Positions 5,716-7,248 of a stretch of DNA of 7,248 nucleotides are shown here, in pieces. The first letter of the stretch is position 1; the number at the start of each line of letters is the position of its first letter. The position numbers were made by a program, and so were the translations under genes. This DNA comes from Anaerolineaceae bacterium. GTDB taxonomy: Bacteria > Chloroflexota > Anaerolineae > Anaerolineales > Anaerolineaceae. The notes below the pieces were generated by a model. That model was not told the DNA's origin. It searched no databases and saw nothing but the letters and a program-made list of their open reading frames with translations. The stretch covers positions 1 through 7,248 of the forward strand of contig JAQTMA010000205.1 in the NCBI GenBank assembly GCA_028714615.1, given 5' to 3'.

Positions 5716-5744
5716 ATCATACAATTATCACGTCCAGAAGTTAA
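5716..5744 (-). promoter_or_regulatory. Promoter of the multicopper oxidase / membrane protein unit
   Basis: On the minus strand TTAACT (5744-5739, four of six consensus) and TATGAT (5721-5716, five of six) are separated by exactly 17 bases, with TG one base off the extended -10 position. Initiation would be near 5709, giving a leader of about 26 nt that contains the GGAGG. The 17-bp spacer argues against a MerR-type (CueR) copper promoter, which normally has 19-20. Confidence 0.6.
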
Positions 5745-5754
5745 TCGGAGAAAC

Positions 5755-5783
5755 CCACAGTATTTTGGCGGTTTGTCCTGTGG
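5755..5783. repeat. Inverted repeat upstream of the oxidase promoter
   Basis: CCACAG (5755-5760) and CTGTGG (5778-5783) are perfect inverted arms 17 bases apart, 11 bp upstream of the -35 box. At 6 bp per arm it could be chance; it is listed because of its position. Confidence 0.25.
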
Positions 5784-5795
5784 AAATATACGAGG

Positions 5796-5810
5796 TTATC
5801 TCAGAGATAA
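5796..5810. promoter_or_regulatory. 15-bp palindrome (candidate operator) upstream of the oxidase gene
   Basis: TTATCTC-A-GAGATAA is a perfect 7+7 palindrome with a single central base, about 50 bp upstream of the -35 box. It has the size and symmetry of a binding site for a dimeric regulator and is placed where an activator would bind. It does not match the CopY (TACAnnTGTA) pattern. The role is inferred from position only. Confidence 0.35.
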
Positions 5811-5859
5811 AGAATATTTACATCCACAAAAAGAACGAAACGAGGACTATTTTTTGCAC

Positions 5860-7248
5860 TTACCGGCTCACGATTGGCAGACCGACGAGCCATGGATCAG
5901 TATTTAGAATCGTTAACACCGTCGTTGCTGAATTTGCATTGACTGATGCCGTGTGCAGACCACTCAATCCTGGAATTCGGGCATTACTCAAGGTCAGGAT
6001 GAGCATCTTATCCTCACCAGGCTGATGGTCGTTGAGGATGACAACTTGGATCGTCTTTTGGGTTTCTCCGGCGGCAAAATCGAGTTGGTTGGCGGGAAGA
6101 GGCGAATAGTTCACTCCAGCAACGGCAGTGCCCCCAGCTACTGAGAAGTCGACTGAAACCGGGAAGGAAATCCCGCCGCTCCGCATAACGGTAAGCGAAG
6201 CATAACCGGCTGTCTCTGGAACTCCCTGGACGGGAATGGTGAACCCTACCTGGGCATCCGGTAATAACCAGCGGTAAGCGCGATTCACATCCAACCGGCC
6301 ATAGCCGAAATCGTTATCCGGACCGGGTGCGCCTAGATCCACCGCCGAGTTGACCAGCACCGTTTCTTGCTGTTCGATCGTCAGACCTTGCGGGAAAGCG
6401 CTCAACAAGAGCGCAATGGCTCCGGCAACGTGCGGTGCAGCGAAGGAAGTACCGCTCAAGGTTACGTAGGTATTTCCTAATCCGGCGGTGTAGATATCGA
6501 CTCCTGGGGCTGAGAGCGTAGGATAGGTTGCCGGTGGGGTGACACAATTGTTCGGGCCGCGGCTGGAGAAACTCGCAACCGTGTCCAGGCTGCTAGTAGC
6601 ACCTACGGGGAAAGCCTCCGGATAGTTGCCCGGATAAGCGCCGGTAGCCGCACCGGGACCGTAATTTCCGGCTGAAAACACCGGTAGGATGCCGGCTGCC
6701 CGCAGAGCCTGCAAGGCGGGTTGGAATATCTGGCTGTTATCACATCCGGAAGCTCCCCAGGAGCTGTTAACTACTTGAGGGGCGTCCGGAGTAGCTGGAT
6801 TCCCGTCCGGATCGAGTATCCATTGAAAACCAGCTAAAATGTTGCTGGTAAGCGCCTGGCAGGGATGGGCCGGATCAGTGGTGTAATCATCGCTGAAGAT
6901 CTTCACAGCAATCCATTGTGCATCGGGAGCCACGCCTACAGTTTTACCAACCATGATCCCCATGGTGGCAGTCCCATGTCCGGAACTCGGACAGGCGGAT
7001 GGCAAATCGGCCGGGGTCAGGTGAGTCCCAATCGGATCTGCCGGGTCATACCAACTGTTGGTGCCCCCGCGCCACTGCGCTGCCAGTTCGGGGTGGGTGT
7101 AGTCAACCCCGGTATCCAGGTTAGCGATTACGATATGCTGGCCACGGAAACCCTGCGCCCACATATCCATCGCCCCAATTCGGCCAAGGTTATCCCATTT
7201 TGTACCGGTGGACTGAGTAACATCCGGTGACTGAAGGCTGCGATCGGA
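5860..7248 (-). CDS. Subtilisin-like serine protease (S8) with C-terminal Calx-beta domain (5' end missing)
   Basis: This is the C-terminal 462 residues of a secreted subtilase; the frame is open to the window edge, so the signal peptide and propeptide lie outside. Counting from the first visible residue, the triad is Asp45 in 'IANLDTGVDYTHPEL', His91 in 'SGHGTATM' and Ser268 in 'LSGTSFAAPHVAG'; Asn195 in 'VFSAGNYGPG' is the oxyanion residue. The catalytic domain therefore looks active. From about 335 to 450 follows a Calx-beta domain, with 'GTAVAGVNYSPLP', 'LDFAAGETQKTIQVVILND' and 'LILTLSNA', a calcium-binding-type beta sandwich common in extracellular proteins and possibly an adhesion or stabilising module. 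The protein ends PWLVGLPIVSR, the kind of tail often seen on exported Chloroflexota proteins. Four Cys are present in the catalytic part (86, 130, 169, 235), which could form disulfides. ATG at 7170 is internal, not the start. Confidence 0.93.
   Translation of the reverse strand, partial: SDRSLQSPDVTQSTGTKWDNLGRIGAMDMWAQGFRGQHIVIANLDTGVDYTHPELAAQWRGGTNSWYDPADPIGTHLTPADLPSACPSSGHGTATMGIMVGKTVGVAPDAQWIAVKIFSDDYTTDPAHPCQALTSNILAGFQWILDPDGNPATPDAPQVVNSSWGASGCDNSQIFQPALQALRAAGILPVFSAGNYGPGAATGAYPGNYPEAFPVGATSSLDTVASFSSRGPNNCVTPPATYPTLSAPGVDIYTAGLGNTYVTLSGTSFAAPHVAGAIALLLSAFPQGLTIEQQETVLVNSAVDLGAPGPDNDFGYGRLDVNRAYRWLLPDAQVGFTIPVQGVPETAGYASLTVMRSGGISFPVSVDFSVAGGTAVAGVNYSPLPANQLDFAAGETQKTIQVVILNDHQPGEDKMLILTLSNARIPGLSGLHTASVNANSATTVLTILNTDPWLVGLPIVSR

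Larger units (their letters stand above)
5683..5859. other. Intergenic region between subtilase and multicopper oxidase
   Basis: The 177 bases are AT-richer than the flanking genes. They contain the oxidase promoter, the palindromes at 5755-5783 and 5796-5810, and the oxidase ribosome binding site. No GC-rich hairpin with a U-run follows the subtilase stop codon; only an AT-only pairing around a T-run near 5828-5833 is seen, so some read-through into the oxidase gene is possible. Confidence 0.5.

Noticed and set aside
7168..7170. ATG as the start of the subtilase
   Set aside because: The frame stays open through the 26 codons to the window edge with subtilase-like sequence (NLGRIGAMDMWAQGF), and a start here would remove the signal and propeptide.
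6865..7230. Plus-strand 121-codon frame
   Set aside because: It is antisense to the catalytic domain of the subtilase, whose active-site motifs prove the minus-strand frame.

Overview
The window looks like a piece of a Chloroflexota chromosome, most likely from the Anaerolineae or a relative. That placement is inferred from gene content and was not tested by a search. It rests on an archaeal/vacuolar-type (V/A) ATPase operon in a bacterium, a secreted subtilase carrying a Calx-beta domain, a Tat-exported multicopper oxidase, and C-termini of the 'LPIV' / 'IPFV' kind common in that phylum. Every supported gene is on the minus strand, so transcription runs from high to low coordinates. The plus-strand reading frames are shadows.

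Read in the direction of transcription, 7248-5860 is the 3' part of a subtilisin-like (S8) secreted serine protease followed by a Calx-beta domain. Next is a regulated-looking intergenic region with a good sigma70-type promoter (5716-5744) and two palindromes upstream of it. Then comes a two-gene unit 20 nt apart: a 700-residue Tat-exported multicopper oxidase of the CotA/bilirubin-oxidase type (5682-3580) and a four-helix membrane protein (3559-3185). The spacer after it (3184-2968) has no gene. It holds an unusual set of nested and crossing complementary segments (3089-3159) that could form an RNA pseudoknot or a two-state switch. A DUF1684 protein follows (2967-2431), and its stop codon lies inside a strong intrinsic terminator (2398-2440).

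The last part is the beginning of a V/A-type ATPase operon. A strong promoter (2274-2304) overlaps an 8+8 bp inverted repeat. A leader of about 120 nt with two competing hairpins precedes the stalk subunit G/H gene (2145-1834), then subunit C (1828-764), then the 5' part of the membrane subunit I gene (687 to the window edge). Between C and I lies an unannotated 33-codon frame (767-666) that overlaps the neighbouring genes at both ends. The remaining ATPase genes (K, E, F, A, B, D) would be expected past position 1 but are not visible.

The units appear functionally separate: an ion-translocating ATPase, a conserved cytosolic protein of unknown role, an exported copper oxidase with a membrane partner, and an exported protease. 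No phage, transposon, CRISPR array, tRNA or rRNA was seen. The least explained parts are the crossing-helix element at 3089-3159, the small frame between ATPase C and I, and the unusual position of subunit C in the operon.
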